Source: Azolla caroliniana | Taxonomy: Eukaryota; Polypodiophyta | Direction of reading: 5' to 3' | Length of the DNA stretch: 64,000 nt | Assembly (NCBI GenBank): GCA_043228905.1 | Contig: JBHGNT010000034.1 | Location: 1-64,000 of the forward strand | Shown: one piece after another, positions 1 through 12,820 of the stretch | How positions within the stretch are numbered: the stretch's first letter is position 1 | How the letters are laid out: every line of letters begins with the position of its first letter | Translations under genes and position numbers: made by a program | The notes under the pieces: model-generated | What the model saw: the letters and a program-made list of their open reading frames with translations, nothing else | The model's database searches: none | Told to the model about the DNA's origin: nothing

Positions 1-1861
1 ATGAATGAATGGATGGCCTTCTTATGGCTGCTCTTGTCCGTTCCCCTCCTTCCTTCCTTCCTTCCTTCCTTCCTTCATCCCTCATCATTCCATGGCTGTC
101 TCCAAATGAAACAGTGAAGAAAATCTATCCTCCGGCTAGGGTAGGGCAGGGCATTAGATATATACACACACGCACATAGAGACAGAGAAAAAAACATTAC
201 AAAAGACTGACGATAGAGACTGGCTAGCTAAGCTTCCATTGGAATTTGGAAGCATTCCCACACATCATACACATATACTATATTTTCTTCTCTCTTCCAA
301 AGAAAAAGAGCATACACCTCATGCATACATTCATTCATGCATACATACATACATACATACATATGCATACATAGCATATATCAATCCCCTCCAACTCCAT
401 CCCCCCTTTCTTTGGTTCTTGTTGGAGATTTGCTTCCCAAGCTTTATTTATATCAGCGCCCGAGTTTTAGCAAGCCGCACCGTGACCATAACCAATTTGT
501 TTTGTCTTATTACACCAGAAGTCTCTCATTTCATAATACCTACCCATCTACATCGCGTCTTTGTTATTTGTTGCTCCATCTACACCGTGTATGTGACATG
601 AGGATATACAAAAACAAAACAAAATAATGTAGGGTTGTCCGATAGGTAGCCTTGCCTTTCACATCTACAGACAAAGGAAGAAACAAAAAAAAAATCTCTT
701 TACTTCACTTACAACTCATGTCACCATTTTTTGCAAAAAAAATCGTCTACGGTGAAACGGATATGACTTCCTTTCGTGATTGGTTAACAAACTGTGTAAA
801 GAAATGAGAAAATTTTGTCAAAACATGTAATGCAATGTGTGAAAGAGTAATCCACTTATTGCTTGTGAGTCGTGAGTGTGAGATGCTATGGAAGGTTGTA
901 GATGAGGACAACTTTCCATGTGGAAAGGTTAAAAAGCCATGAATATTCCACTTGTGGAGTGTGAGGAGGGTCCAGGGACACCATGTCAAAAACATCATGA
1001 TAACATAGCATAACAGAAACGCCAGGTAATTAATATATTGATGGACTCTAAGTCAAAAACATCAATGATAACATAGCATTACATAATGTCATGTACATTG
1101 TAACGTATGGCTTAAGAAATAAAATAATAGAATGAGCTAGAGAGAGGAATCTTTTATCTACAAATTAGTTTTGAGTTTCCACAATCAATAATAGGAAGAC
1201 ATGTTTGAAATATCTATATTTCTTTTTAATAAGCAATTTTTAACTAGTTTTTATAGAAAGGCATCATAAACTATATTGCTTCATCCTCACCAACACATCT
1301 CAGCAACGTTAGGATAGTGTCTCTAATAAGTACTAAAATCTCAAGCCCAACTACTTACGTGTAGCTCAGTACAACATATAGGATGCAAACAACAAGTAGT
1401 GAGTTGTTTTGTTTGACAATGATTAAAATGTGAGTTGTTTCTTGAGGATAAGGAGACATGTACTATTATAAACAAGTTTATATTGTAAAGCACGATATGA
1501 TAGGAGATTCAAACCTAATCTATGGTAAAGGAGTGAACAACATTTAATGTAGATACAACAAAACATTCGGGAACAATCTAAAACCAATCCATTTTCAACC
1601 ATATTGATAGATATATCCATCCCTATGCACCTTGCTCAACCTATCAAAATGAGTATTGAATTTCTTGAGCATCCCCATGCCACAATGGTCATGGATTTCT
1701 CAAGGATCTATATAGAAGTTTGGTTCACATGACTACATAAAATAGTTTCTTGTCTTCTTGTTGGTTGGAGCTTTAAGGGGGATATTGGAATTTGTCTACC
1801 TATTGTATTGCATCTATCTTTGCACAACCAACTGAGGTGGATAAAATCAATGTCAAGTTCA
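1..1861. other. Intergenic, no gene recognised
   Basis: I see no gene here. There is a short CCTT microsatellite near 45-76 and a CATA microsatellite near 336-366; the rest is AT-rich unique-looking sequence. The short reading frames have no recognisable motif. The right part would hold the 3' UTR of the ALMT gene that ends at 1862. Confidence 0.6.
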
Positions 1862-4800
1862 TCACTCTCCAGTGGAAGAAGATGGTGTATGACGATGTTC
1901 AGCAATGTCCACATTATCAGAAACATGTACACGATGAGGATGTACACAAATCTTAATCGATACACTGCTTGCATTGTCCAACTCGTCGATGCCATTGTCA
2001 TTCAGTGAGAACTCATAGAATCCAGCTTGCTCTTGGAACTCTATGACTGCATCAAGGAGACGGTCAAGCCTCGCCACGACCTCAATGAGCAAAGTCATGA
2101 CACCTGCCACAGAGAGGGTCTCTGCAAATGCAATGCTTTCGTGGAGTTCGTTAGTATATTGTGTAATAGTGGGATTGACATCAATACCATAGTTAGATTG
2201 AAGATTATGTTGATTGCAAATGACATCGGGGATAACATATACGAGGTCATGCAGAGACATGTTTTTGATAAAGATGTTCTTGAGGTCATGGACCATGTAG
2301 CAGACGGGGCGAAGGAGGCTATGTTTGGGTTGAGTTTTGTATCCATGGTGGAGATCATAGGCTATTTGTCGCAGAACCCTCGCTACCTCTTCGCCTAACC
2401 GCATGCCGCACCTTGCAAACACCTTTTTTAGCGATGCGGGTGCCTACTAGTCAAATCAATCAATCACTATGAACCGTTGTTTCATGAATCATCGACTTTA
2501 TAAACTTTAGAACCAATAAAACGTAAATCCTTTAACTTCAAAAGAATGTGATATGCATACTTTCATGATGTGGAATTGGTGATAAACTGTGATAATATCA
2601 TGTTAGCTCAACATAGAAAATAAAATTGCAAAACGTTTATTTTTTTAATTCAGATTGAATCTAGAGGGAAGAATTTTAAACCTCGAAACCATTGGTTAGC
2701 GCAAAGGGTTTCAATATATGGTTAGGTCGCATCATTAACCTCAATAAAGGAGCTAAACTGATCATTTGCTCGTCTTTAATGTGGTTTGAAGTGACACAAC
2801 AAATAATAAGTTGATTATGTTCTTACAAACCTGAATTTCAGAAAGAACACAACTGTGCAATGCCGATAGAGTGTAAGCACAATGGCGCAATACTGCTCCC
2901 ACATCTACCAATTTTTTCCAAGGATAATTACAACCAAATCGTCCACGTCTTGGTTCCCAACTCGCAGACATTGCCTAATCATCATCATAATTAGTATTTC
3001 ACAATTACGCAATGCAAGAGAAAACTTAAACGTATTTTTTCAAACTTATATGGTACTTTACATGCATTAAGTAACATGAATGAATATGGCTTATGAAAAC
3101 GAGCATTTCTACATGTTTAAACAATGTGACCAAGAATCCCAAATCATACTCAATGTGGATCTATAATTGTGTATAACTAGATGATAAGAAATTAGAACCA
3201 GAAGCACTTTGCATAATGTCAAGAATGTTATGATATTACGGGAGTTATACGAATAAAAACAATACCTTAGTGACCATAATAAACAACTCACAAGAGATTC
3301 TTGTGTTTGCTTTGAAATAAGAACGCCCCTATATCCTTTATAAATTTTATCGTCATAGGGTTGGCCCTTGCTGATTTTTGATGAAATGCGAGATAATTGA
3401 TGCACACCTTGGAAGTACTCTTTTACACACTCTGCAAAAAGCCAATATTACACTTTTAACAAAATTTCAAGGATGGAAAGTTCTACTTTATTATAAATTT
3501 TGGTAAAAAAACAATGACCTTCAAGTGAGTCGGCCATGCTTTCGAAGTTTTGAATAATCAATTTATGTAAGTCGTCTCCAGCCCAAATGGGAAAAACAAA
3601 TATGCTCACAACGAGACATATCATGACTCCTATTGTGATGGTCACTATTCTCTCCAAGACAAGATCAATATTGTTGGATACTCGGTATCCAGTTATTACA
3701 ACTAGGCAAAAAGTTAACAAGAACATCACTACACCATAGTCATACTTAGCTTTGATTGTTGGATTTGTGTGTGTATATGTGGCAAGCATACCTGCAAAAA
3801 TATGTTTTGTGATGTTTATGCGTGGACTCTCCCTCTAAAATGGCTTCAACAAGTATTCTTACTTTGCTAAAGTTCTAGAATGGTAAGGCCTAGAATGACA
3901 AAATGGTTTTCTTTACAGAAACTAATTCACAAGTTTCACGCATTATTTTGCAATCAAGAAATCCACAAATTTGACACAAATAACGAAATGTGTAGATGAA
4001 ATTAGCTTGAGATTATGGTAAGAATTTCATTAATTGATTTGGAACACATAATGTGTGCACATACCCACGAAGAATATTGAACACCCCACAACATAAGGCT
4101 CTATTTTGGGTCCTACAAAGTTAGCAAAATAGTCAATCATCAATCCAAGTGAAGCTGCCATGATGGTACCTAGCCCTCTGTTCAACCCTTTGCTTAAGGT
4201 CGCACCTACACAATACATTATCAATTGAGAAATCAAGGTGGCCTCAAGTAAGTATGAACATACTAAGATTTGTTGGTAAAATATCGTGGCATTCTCTCCA
4301 GGTTACATTCAAACACATACATGTTTGACGAGCCCCATCACTCTATAAACAATCTCTAAGAATCATAGTTTAGAGTAAATACATATAAATGGTCATGAAA
4401 ACAATGCTAGCAACAAAACATGGGAATTGTCTAGAAGAAAAATAAGTACATCTAAATGTTAATTACAATAATAAAGCAACATCTTGACTATATTTTAATG
4501 TTCGTAGAAAGCCAAAAACATGGACAAACAAGATTGTCTCATCTCCTTGTGGGGCAGAGGAAACTTCCACACAACTGGAAGGTTGTCCAAAGGTCGTGGG
4601 TTCGATGTTCGATTGGGAATTGTCTAACTAGTTGGTATGTTTAGAGAAGGTAATGAGTTAAAACACATATATTTATGTACCATACCTCAAATATTTTAAC
4701 CCCTACAATTGACCTAGTGAAATACAAGATACTCATGAACTCCTAGAATTGATTGAGCGAAATAGTGGATAAATTTGAACCTTTACAATTGATCTATTGA

Positions 4801-5497
4801 AATTATGGATAGATTTGAACCCTTGAAAATTCATCTAGTGAAACATAAGAACCTCACTTATGCATTGTATAGCCCTTACTCTTAGTGAAATACTTGAAGC
4901 TAACTCGGTGCATTCAATCGCCTCTACATTCTTACTTTGGTGGAATTAGTGGGAATATGTGAACCTACAGAAGTGATCCATCATTCATCTAGTGAATTTG
5001 ATGGGATTTGATCCCTCCCCAATATGTACTTCCAACATTCATACGGTGAAATGGGTACAATATTGCATTCATCTAGAGAAATGGGTGGAATTTGAAACCA
5101 TGCAATCCTATATGCCCCCCCCCTCTTTCCCCCCTTCTCTAATATTGAATTTACATGTATGTTTATATACATAGTGATTGGAAGCATAGAAAAGGAAGTT
5201 ATATACATAGTGATTAGAAGCATAGAAAAGGAATTAGGTATTCAAGCTACCAATGGTGAACTCGAAGACGACAACAATGGTGAGAATTGCCCATAGGGCA
5301 TTGTTACCGATCCTTTCGGAAACCTCCCGAAGCAAAACACTCAAAGACATCAACACGAGCGCCAACGCCACCTTCACCGAATACGCCACCCTCTGCCACT
5401 CCACTTCCCCTCTCCCACAATACAATAATATGCTCGCACCACCACGACATTGCCGCCTCTCCCCATTCTCATCTTCCTCTGTTTCACCCTTCATCAT
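1862..5497 (-). CDS. ALMT-family anion (malate) channel, six exons
   Basis: Membrane anion channel of the aluminium-activated malate transporter family, which moves malate and other anions across the plasma membrane or tonoplast. My splice model is complement(1862..2443, 2831..2974, 3292..3431, 3519..3791, 4065..4205, 5251..5497). All junctions are GT-AG, phases agree, and it gives 508 aa, normal for the family. Residues about 30-180 carry the hydrophobic segments, with the family pattern NALWAILTIVVVFEFTIG running across the exon 1/2 junction into GATLSKGLNRGLGT. Exon 5 carries the conserved WEP motif (residues 273-275) followed by GRFG and LRHCAY. Exon 6 is the cytosolic C-terminal part. 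The start is the first ATG of the open exon at 5497; a TATA-like stretch lies near 5557-5567. Intron 1 is about 1 kb and repeat-rich. The family is clear; the substrate and membrane are not determined. Confidence 0.9.
4590..4625 (+). other. Possible tRNA-derived relic (B-box-like)
   Basis: GGTCGTGGGTTCGATG resembles a pol III B box, and GGGGCAGAGG about 45 bp upstream is weakly A-box-like. It lies in ALMT intron 1. No cloverleaf is evident, so at best this is an old SINE or tRNA relic. Confidence 0.2.
4700..5110. repeat. Diverged tandem repeats in ALMT intron 1
   Basis: Several imperfect units of roughly 40-50 bp share a core like ATTGATCTAGTGAAAT (near 4709, 4750, 4790, 4830, 4985, 5040 and 5066), often followed by TTTGAACCC. 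A shorter direct duplication (TACATAGTGATTGGAAGCAT) follows at 5167-5235. They are intronic and strongly diverged. Confidence 0.55.
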
Positions 5498-8135
5498 GTA
5501 TCGATCTTCTGCATTCCACTTGTTGTTTCTTCTGTGTGCTCTTTTTAAGTTCTGATTAATATATAAGAGTGGCCAAATCTCTCACTCGCTCTCTGCGTCA
5601 GCTACCAATGAAGTGCGCCAAAAAAACCAATTTAAATTGAACGTTAAATCTTCTTCTATTTAAAACCCTTAAGCTTCCCTAAAATTGGCGTCTCTGTGAC
5701 CACGAGCAAAATCCAAGGAATAAATGCTTGTTGACTAGAAAAAAACCAACAATTCTCAGGGAGTGCTTGTCCTTATTAGAGAATCGGAGCCAATTTGCCC
5801 CTTTTTATTGTCATTGATGATGCCTCCAAACATTCTCTCCCCCCCCCCCCCCCCCCCCCAATCCGTCACTTGTATTAGTATGTCACACTTTTGTCCCTTT
5901 GGTATATTAGGCTTTAAAACATTAAATTCTCTCCTTATTCCTAGCGTTAAATGGGACGCATCTATGTATAATTTGGTTGATTAAACTATTGGCTTATGGG
6001 CGGCCCGGTAGAAATAGGTTATGCATTGATGGAGAAATGGCCTATCAACGAACTAAGTTTATCAATGCATACATGTATCCCTTTCTCTTGTGATTATTTT
6101 GCCTTGATGGAATACAAAGGGAGACCACGACTAGATGCATGTGACATTCTTTATTAGCATTTCTTGCGTGTTGTTGATTATGTTATATCAAGTGGGAGAT
6201 CATTAATGAACATATCTATCAAGACCCACTTCAGATTTCTGCCTTGGAACATATGTTAACAAATATATTTATCATGCACATTCAATTTTTACTCGAGCAG
6301 CGTGTTAATATATTCGAAATGTAGATTATTTGTGTTTCTTTTATGTGCCTAAGTTTGAGGATGTTAATGGATATTCTATATGTTATTTTTGTGAGATTCA
6401 TTAGCCAACACAAGTTTGACCTGAATGGATGTGATGGAATAATAGATAAGTTCCAAATGTACATCATGTTTTGATTCATAAACATGGACATGGATGGGTG
6501 GCATGTTGTGGTTTGTGTTAGAAGGACATAATAAAAGATTTGTGTCATACTTTATGTTTATTGTATTTGCAATATTGAATATGATATTGGCTTTCTATTG
6601 CTCATTATGAACATCTTATGCTTGGTTGTTTATTTGAATGTGGTCAAATGTATTTTTTTTAAAATTAAAAAGATACCACGTTAGTATTAAGCATTGCCCT
6701 AAGGGCTATACATGTAATTATTCATATTTTTTAAACCAAGGTTAAGTTCTATTGGTGTTATATTATTGACTAGACAACTTGTTGAAAAACAACTTGATTT
6801 GCACACAAGGAGAATCAACGTAAAAGAGTTTGAAGACATATGGTCCAATATTGAAACATTGGATATGAAAAGTAACTTTGTTTATGGTGTTGAGTGTTCT
6901 TTCCACAAACAATTGTTAAGGTGTTATTTTGGGTACATCGTACAACTCATTGCGGTTGCCTAGATTGGGCTAGTTGTTGCAAATTTATATATGTCATGCA
7001 CTTATGTAATTGCGATGAATTCCTTTACCCTCCACAAACTTCTACACATAAGATTTTACAAGTGAGTCATAAAATCACATCCAGGCTCTTTCAGATTCCA
7101 TATAATCCACAAAAATGTGTACCACTCAAAACATATAATGATGATGATTATATGGTTAAATTTTAAATTTGTTAATGACATGTAAATGTGTAATGGCAAT
7201 ACGTAATAATGACTTCAAGTTTTTCAACTCTTTTTTCTTAATAATGACTTATTGTAGGTGAAACAATTTTTCTTTTTATAAAAAGAAAAATTCCCATTTT
7301 CTACCATTGGGTTATTGAAAGCAAAAATTTCTAATTTTTTTTCTAGGTAGTTGTGTTAGTAAACCTTCACGTAGTTATCTCCGCGAACAAATTCTGAATT
7401 AATTAAATTGATACACTTTATCTACAAATTTGGCATACAACATGTCATAGAGTTGTAAGTCAATGCACATGCAACATCATCTTCAAGAGTTCAATACATG
7501 TTCTTAATGCTACAAAGCACTAACGGTTACACCATGATATTGATAATTTAAACATGTGGAATGCCAATAATTATATGACAACGTCTAAAGGAGTAGTTTT
7601 TGGGGAGCATCTAAGATATATTTTATGATACAAAGGCACCATAAAGTTGGTGCTTTTGCATTGAACTATATAATATGTTGGCTTGTAAATCATATGAGAG
7701 ACTTTTAGGGTTCCCAAAAAAATATCTAGCTTATGCTATACTTTAGATGGTATAAAGATGACAATGCAATGTTTTGAAATAGTAAGGTTTGCGTTCAAGC
7801 TCAAGCAATGGGTTTAATGTCTTTATCATTATGAAAAAACCTCATAATTTTACTTTGAGAACATGCATACTAATAGTTCCACCTAAAGATTAGCTTTATT
7901 GTCATCTCCACAACAATAGTGAAAGTGAGAACATTGTCATTTAAATAATACTAACAAATTTAAATAAAAAACGAACTTACGTAAAGTACTTTAGTTTGAG
8001 ATCATCCATCCACACTAATAATTTGTTCTTGAAAACGAGGCTTCACAAAATTGAGATCATTTGACTTTTTAGTCTGCGACATAGGGAGTGAAAATCATAA
8101 CAAACAAGATTATGAACAAGAAAAGGACTTAGTAA
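5498..8135. other. Intergenic, no gene recognised
   Basis: AT-rich sequence upstream of the ALMT gene. A run of about 21 cytosines lies at 5839-5859. Short open frames show no conserved motif. Nothing else is supported. Confidence 0.6.
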
Positions 8136-9169
8136 TTCTTGTTAAATTTTGAAAAGGTTTATGATAGAGTGAATTGGGACTTTTTAGAAGAGGCGATGAG
8201 AAGATTAGGGTTTCCAGAAGCTTGGATTATTGCAGTGCCAACTTTGTATAGATTAGCTTATAGTTTTATCTTAGTAGCAGGAGGTAGAGGACGAAGGTTT
8301 CAAATGTCACGATATGTTCGCCAAGGGTGTCCGTTAGCCCCTTTCTTATTTCTTATTGTTACAGAGGTATTTTCAACATTTTTAAATTCAGCAGGTGCTG
8401 GGATCCAAGGGCTGGTCGCACCGATCTCTAACAAGATGATTTTAGATGTGGAGTTTGCAGATCATACAACATTATACATGCGCGTTGAAGAAGGTAATTT
8501 GTATAAAGCACAAGCTGCATTGGAAACATTTTGTGTTGCCTTTGGTGCAAAAGTTAATTGGTGTAAATCAGTGGGTTTTTGGGTTTCAATGCGGCCATTG
8601 CCATCATGGAGACCATTTGAGTTTTTTCGTTGGATTCAAGAAGTTCATTATTTAGGATGTCAGGTTGGTATAAATATGCATAATGAGCGATTGTTAGCTC
8701 CTCTAATGTTATCACTTAGGAAAAAATTGCTGATTTGGGACACTACAGAGTTGTCTTTAGCAGGCAGAGTAATGATAGCTAATCGGGTTCTCCTTTCATC
8801 GATGTGGTATATTGCATCTACATGTTTGTTCTCTAGATCTTGTTTGTTACAAATTCAACGATTGGTTCGAAACTTTATTTGGATCGGACGAAGTAATAAT
8901 GATGCTTGTGTGAAGGTAGCTTGGTCGACACTTACGATGCAATTTTTTGATGGTGGTTTAGGGTTGGTGGACCCAGACAACCAATGTAAGGCTCTTTTGG
9001 CAAAATTTGTTGTTATGGCTATGTTGCCTGCTCAAGGTATATGGTCAGAGTTGCGTTTAAACCGATTGCTTGATATTAAATCGTCTACGGGGGGTTTTGG
9101 AAACCATCTCTAAGATGGGCATGCTTGTCAAATTTTAAGACGAGACCAATACATGGTCCGATAGATGGT
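8136..9169 (+). pseudogene. LINE reverse transcriptase, 5'-truncated first part
   Basis: Non-LTR retrotransposon reverse transcriptase. The frame starts directly in the core (NFEKVYDRVNWDFLEEA), then shows the RQGCPLAP motif and the thumb/connection region (LLIWDTTELSLAGRVMIANR). The catalytic box, normally F/YADD, reads FADH at 8454-8465, so the second aspartate is lost. Sequence upstream of about 8136 has stops and no endonuclease domain, as expected of a 5'-truncated LINE. The frame breaks near 9111, and a copia element interrupts the LINE at 9170; the rest resumes at 18812. Confidence 0.85.
9165..9169. repeat. Target site duplication ATGGT (left)
   Basis: The five bases ATGGT before the outer copia LTR are repeated exactly at 18807-18811 after the right LTR, which fixes both ends of the insertion into the LINE. 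Confidence 0.9.
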
Positions 9170-9566
9170 TGTTGAGAATCAAGCTCAACTTGGTCTAGTG
9201 TGTGAACTCACCTTGGGGGTGAATAGACACTCCAACAGTCAAAAGTCACCATTATGTCACCACTTTGTATTCTAGCATTTAGTATGAGTCATAGAATCAT
9301 ATTCTATAACACATAATTTATGAGCTTTCACATTCCCCATGCTCCATGAGTCTTGTAGTTAATGAAGAGAGAGGGTGACTATATAAAGCACCCTCCTCCC
9401 ACCTTGTATGTTGTCGAGTCTTTCTCCTTTGTTAATATACTTTAACTTGCGTATTCTCTGTGTCTTACTCCTTGTCTCTCTCACACACACACACACTCTC
9501 TCTCTCATACACACACACAACTCATATTTATTCCGTTGCACAAAATCCATCTCTTGATTCTTTACA
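9170..9566 (+). repeat. Outer copia 5' LTR
   Basis: 397 bp, TG...CA ends. It carries a TATA box (CTATATAAAGCACC near 9380-9393) and CA/CT microsatellites near 9481-9520. It differs from the right LTR by scattered substitutions and microsatellite changes. Confidence 0.9.
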
Positions 9567-9577
9567 TGGTATCAGAG
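9567..9577 (+). promoter_or_regulatory. Primer binding site, outer copia
   Basis: TGGTATCAGAG is complementary to the 3' end of initiator Met-tRNA and directly abuts the LTR, as in most plant copia elements. Confidence 0.9.
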
Positions 9578-9685
9578 CAACTTGGTAGCTCGATCTAGCC
9601 CATCCGCGTGCGCTGTGTCCTACGCCGATGAACAAGAACCGACTCATCGCTATCGTAGCTTCGCTACATAGCTCGCATTCGAAGA

Positions 9686-9750
9686 GAGAAGAAGAAGAAG
9701 AAGAAGAAGAAGAAGAAGAAGAAGAAGAAGAAGAAGAAGAAGAAGAAGAA
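9686..9750 (+). repeat. GAA microsatellite
   Basis: About 20 GAA triplets in the leader of the outer copia element, just upstream of its gag start at 9759. Confidence 0.9.
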
Positions 9751-9758
9751 TCGACATA

Positions 9759-11987
9759 ATGAATACTCAAATGGTGAGCACTCTCCCTACCGAGAAGTTG
9801 GATCGAAACAACTTCGCATCTTGGGAGTACAAGATGTACCAATACCTTGTCGGACAAGGCTGTTGGGACATGTCCATCACGACATACACCTTGAAGATCA
9901 AGGAGCTTTGCGACTCGCTTGGCTCAATAAGCGTAAATATCGATGATGATGAGATGGTGCAAATATGCCTCGACGGCCTCACACCACGGTTCGGCGCGAT
10001 GCGAACTGCCGTTCTAGCAAGGGAGAAATCTCCCTTCTTCTTCGAGCTCCAATCAATGCTATTGGTCGAAGAAAACCACATGCGTACAAGGAACAATGAG
10101 TCGGAAGGCCACATGCTCTACACGCACTCAAACGGAGGAAGAGGATGTGGATGAGCGAGAGGCCGATTCAGCCAAGGATAAGGCAGACGAGGTCTGACCT
10201 ACGACAACAACTTCCAATTTCGGCCGCAAAACGGAAGCCAACAAGGAACCTTCGCAAGAAGGGGGAGCTTCCACTCTAGCCCGAGCCGTCAAAACGCAAC
10301 CGAATGCGGATATTCCGGAAAGCTCGGCCACCACGAAGAAGAGTGCCGAAAGAAGATGCGCGAATCGGCTTCCACAAGCCGACAACTCACGAATTACGCA
10401 CACAATTCCGACTACGAAGAGTATAGCGGAATGTACAAGCACAACTCCAACTACGAAGATCGTGGCGGAATGTATGCACACAACTCCGACCGTGGCGGAA
10501 TGTTCATGATGAAACATAGAGCAAACTCTATGTCATCCTCTACCTCAACTAGTGCCCTCAATCCGGAGGATGTATGGTTTGTTGACTTCGAAGCCTCAAA
10601 CCATATGACATCTCATAAAGAATGGTTTCTCGAACTTTGAGAGCCAGAGCGACCCAGTTATGTCAAAACTGGAGATGACACTACGCACCCGATTCGGCAC
10701 ATCGGCAATGTTCTGTTCGGCAAAAGAGGTAAGCAAACATACATTAAAAAGGTCTTGCATGTTCCCACCATCATGAAGAATTTGGTCTCAGTTGGCCAAA
10801 TGGTTGAGCAAGGGATGCAAGTACGATTCGACCAAGAAGGGTGTTTCATCGAAAAAGATGGCCGAATCATCGCGCGCGGAAGAAGAGAGGGTCAGATGTT
10901 CATTCTTGATTCACACGAGATGAAATCCGCCATGTTCGCAAAAAGCACGAAAGTTGACTCCGACATAGAGCCATGGCATAAGCAAATTGGCCACATCAAT
11001 CTCAATAAACTCAAAGCAATGAAATCGAAAGGAGCGTCATCGGACTCCCGACATTCAAAGAGAAGGAGATTGAAGGTGTATGCGAAGCATGCCAATTCGG
11101 CAAGCAACACTGACACCCATTCCCGAAAGAGTGGAACGTGAGCAAAGGTCTACTCGACGTAGTCCATTCTAACGTATGGGAACCGGCGCAGACGGCTACA
11201 TTAGGCGGATGCCGATATTACGTGCTCTTCATCGACGACTTCTCCAAGCACACGTGGCTCTATCCAATGCGGCAAAAGAGCAAAGTGTTCAGACACTTCC
11301 AAAAATTCAAGAATGAAGTCGAGAAAGCCATGGGCCGACATGTATGATGTCTTCAATCGGATGGCGGCAAGGAGTACTTCTCTGACGATTTCACGGCGTA
11401 TCTCCGAAAGGAAGGAATTCGGCGAGAATTCACTTGCCGACACACTCCGCAACAAACGGAGTAGCCGAGCGCAAAAATCGGCACATCCTTGAAGTAGCGC
11501 GGGCCATGATGAACGAGAAGCATATGCCCAAGTCATATTGGGCCGAAGCTGCAAATACGACCGTCTACCTAATGAACCGGTGCACAACATTCGGAGTGCA
11601 CGAGGTCACTCCGCACGAAAAATACTTCGGAAAGAAGCCGGACTTATCGTACACCCGGATATTCGGTGCGATAGCGTACGTGCACATCCCCGACGAGAAG
11701 TGTCAAAAGCTTGACCCGAAGTCGGAGAAATGTATCCTCCTAGTATACTCACTGGAGCAAAAGTGGTACAAGTGCTACAACCCCTCAACTCGAAAATCTC
11801 GAGTAAGTCGAGACGTCGTTTTTGACAAGTCCGCATCTTGGTACGCACTAGAGACAACTTCGACTCCGACTCCGCTTGACCCGGAATCCGCCGAACAAGA
11901 GATAGAGGATGAAGGATACTCAAGGATACTCAAAGATCTGGGCATACCCATCAAGGATCCGACTTCGTTTACTGCGACAACATAAGC
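9759..11987 (+). pseudogene. Outer copia gag-protease-integrase remains
   Basis: Begins with a gag start (MVSTLPTEKLDRNNFASWEY), then jumps from GCWDM to SITTYTLKIKELCDSL, so a block of gag is deleted. A degenerate zinc knuckle (CGYSGKLGHHEEEC) lies near 10305-10350. The protease region reads WFVDFEASNHMTSHKEW, where the usual DSGAS is DFEAS, so the catalytic site is damaged. Integrase follows: GHINLNKLK, then LLDVVHSNVWEPAQ, FIDDFSKHTW, an in-frame TGA near 11345, SDGGKEYFSDDF, a frameshift near 11450, and NGVAERKNR. The frame ends at 11983 (TAA). The last bases before the insert encode CDNISN in another frame, which is RNase H sequence, showing that reverse transcriptase was deleted. Confidence 0.85.
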
Positions 11988-11992
11988 AATAT

Positions 11993-12473
<481 letters not shown>

Positions 12474-12820
12474 CTCCCCCTCAAACTCTCCGCCTCTAGT
12501 GTCGTAGTGTCGACCTCTGTGGCAGTCGGTTCTTCCAACCGACTTCTCCTGGCGTCACTCCGCCTTGCTCGCGCTCCTCGTCCGGTCCGGTCCCGTTTGC
12601 CGCGACTCCTTTGGTTCTGCGCGCCTCGACCCTCTCGGTCGGCATGTCTGCTCAATAGGCCCATCTCAGCACTCACGTTGTTGTGACTCCGGCGCTTGCT
12701 GATCCGTCGGTTCTCCCACAATGGCATCGACTTCCGCTGTGTCCGTGTCCCCTTGGCCTTCAGTCGATCCGACTCATCCGGATCCATCTGTTGATCCAAG
12801 TCAGCTGTCTCCGACTCATT

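Noticed and set aside
239-627. Small frames with YIHTYIHTY or HTYIHTYI repeats
   Set aside because: Translations of the CATA microsatellite, with no homology or gene context.
2027-2398. Plus-strand frame of 123 codons
   Set aside because: Antisense of ALMT exon 6.
5253-5559. Plus-strand frames opposite ALMT exon 1
   Set aside because: Shadows of the ALMT first exon; the minus strand carries the family motifs and fits the splice model.
9528-9857. Minus-strand frame with a long serine run
   Set aside because: It is the antisense of the GAA microsatellite in the copia leader; no conserved sequence flanks it.
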